Shown here: positions 63,001 through 64,000 of the stretch, piece after piece
How the letters are laid out: each line of letters begins with the position of its first letter
How positions within the stretch are numbered: position 1 is the stretch's first letter
Source of the DNA: Himantopus leucocephalus
Taxonomy: Eukaryota > Chordata > Aves > Charadriiformes > Recurvirostridae
Assembly: GCA_003993805.1 (NCBI GenBank)
Contig: RSEF01000003.1
Coordinates: 66,059,818 to 66,123,817, forward strand
Reading direction: 5' to 3'
DNA length: 64,000 bases
The notes under the pieces: model-generated
Database searches by the model: none
What the model was told of the DNA's origin: nothing
What the model saw: only the letters and a program-made list of their open reading frames with translations
Program-made: the position numbers and the translations under genes

Positions 63001-64000
63001 AATGTCAAAAAGACATTAACATACCGGGCAACAGAGAAAGCAGGAAATGTTACATCTATTCTGGTCAAAAAGCTGTTATGATAGCTCAGACGTATGCTTC
63101 GGCTATGTCATGTCATTGTAACTGATATATTACATTATTGTTGGAACTTACTCTATTTTTAAAAAGATAGAACAGCTGCCAAGAAGTGCGAGTGTCTCTA
63201 TACCTTATTGAATTAGGAGATAATACTTTGTGCCGGAATGATCAGAAATACTAGTTTCTGCTAAAGCAGCCTGGGTTATGGCTCTCTGGACCTTTATTCC
63301 GCAGCAGTGCTTGCTGAAGTGGCCCCTTCTTCCTTCTCACCTTGGCATCTTGTTCCTACCCTGCACTTCCCTCCTTCGTTGTGCCTGGCACAACCGCTTG
63401 TATAGTCATGCAATGAACTAAAACACAGAACTGACCTGTCTGAAAGTCAGCTTTCATTTCCTTGGCTGTGCTACTTTTCAGCCAAACCAAAACACCGATT
63501 CGGTTCATGATCTGGACACGCAAACCCTTGTGCCAACATGGTGGAGGAGGTATTGGGTTAGGAGCGGGCCCCTAGAGGAAGGTAGGCTACCATGTAAACT
63601 GCCGTAGCACTGCTACCAAATGTGGGGAAACTCTACTAATGCAGTGTCTCCAGTCCCTGCAGCCACGGTTAGTGGTCTCTTTAGCTGAGCACATCCTGAA
63701 CACAAGTCTGTAGTTCAATTCAGCATGTCCTGAGAGGCGTTAATGGGCCCCAGTCCTTGGCCTTGCTTCTCTTCCTGCATCCTGATTAGCTCGGAAGTTA
63801 TTATGCTGTAAATAACTTATGTATTCAAATGCATGTATGTTCAGAGGGTGATGTAATCATGTAATCTGACAATTTGTGTTCACTCGCTGAAGCACTAAGA
63901 CTAGCAGCAGCCACCTGGCCAGGTGGGATCTTATAAAAGCATCTTTATGCTTCAAAATGGAAGCAAAGATAGACAAACCTCCTTTACTGCAGGAGCCAGG
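57047..64000. other. Intergenic, no gene recognised
   Basis: Several open frames of 90-155 codons occur (for example 58071-58538 plus, 59691-60134 plus) but have no recognisable domain, splice structure or family resemblance. A tetranucleotide TCTG/CTAC tract is at 62004-62044. In mammals the next same-strand gene is THEMIS; I find no THEMIS exon here. Confidence 0.55.
62004..62044. repeat. TCTG / CTAC tetranucleotide microsatellite
   Basis: GTCTGTCTGTCTGTCTACC passes into TACGTACCTGCCTACCTACC, a compound tetranucleotide repeat of about 40 bases. Confidence 0.9.

Overview
This is vertebrate nuclear DNA, most likely from a bird. It has split genes with GT-AG introns, sparse old repeats, CR1 LINE fragments that keep the CR1 reverse-transcriptase reading, MIR-like SINE remnants and assembly gaps. 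I cannot name the species; a turtle or crocodilian is a less likely alternative. No operons, phage, CRISPR arrays or RNA genes were seen.

Two real genes are present, both on the + strand, in the order known from mammals (human 6q22.33). The first is the 3' half of SOGA3 (MTCL3). Its three exons are 284-355, 997-2172 and 3465-3575: a coiled-coil SOGA/MTCL region ending in a separate exon for a hydrophobic C-terminal membrane tail. The 5' half lies upstream of the window. The second is a complete KIAA0408 orthologue with five coding exons (15194-15328, 18105-18446, 18793-18872, 20213-21587, 23544-23717). They join without a frame break into 701 codons plus stop, close to the human length of about 694 as I remember it.

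The rest is introns, about 11.6 kb between the two genes, and about 40 kb downstream of KIAA0408 (23.7-64 kb) where I find no convincing gene. The non-genic part holds a 290-bp TTTC/TC tract, a C/A homopolymer block broken by a 7-base gap, two CR1 fragments pointing at each other across a 100-N gap near 53.4 kb, several MIR-like remnants, a purine-rich 0.5-kb block and a few CRE/E-box-like sites.

The most interesting structural point is that the exon before the SOGA3 tail and the first KIAA0408 coding exon are phase-compatible. A read-through transcript that skips the tail exon would stay open as one long SOGA-KIAA0408 protein, which fits the idea that the pair are two halves of one ancestral MTCL/SOGA-type gene. 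I saw no previously undescribed system beyond that.
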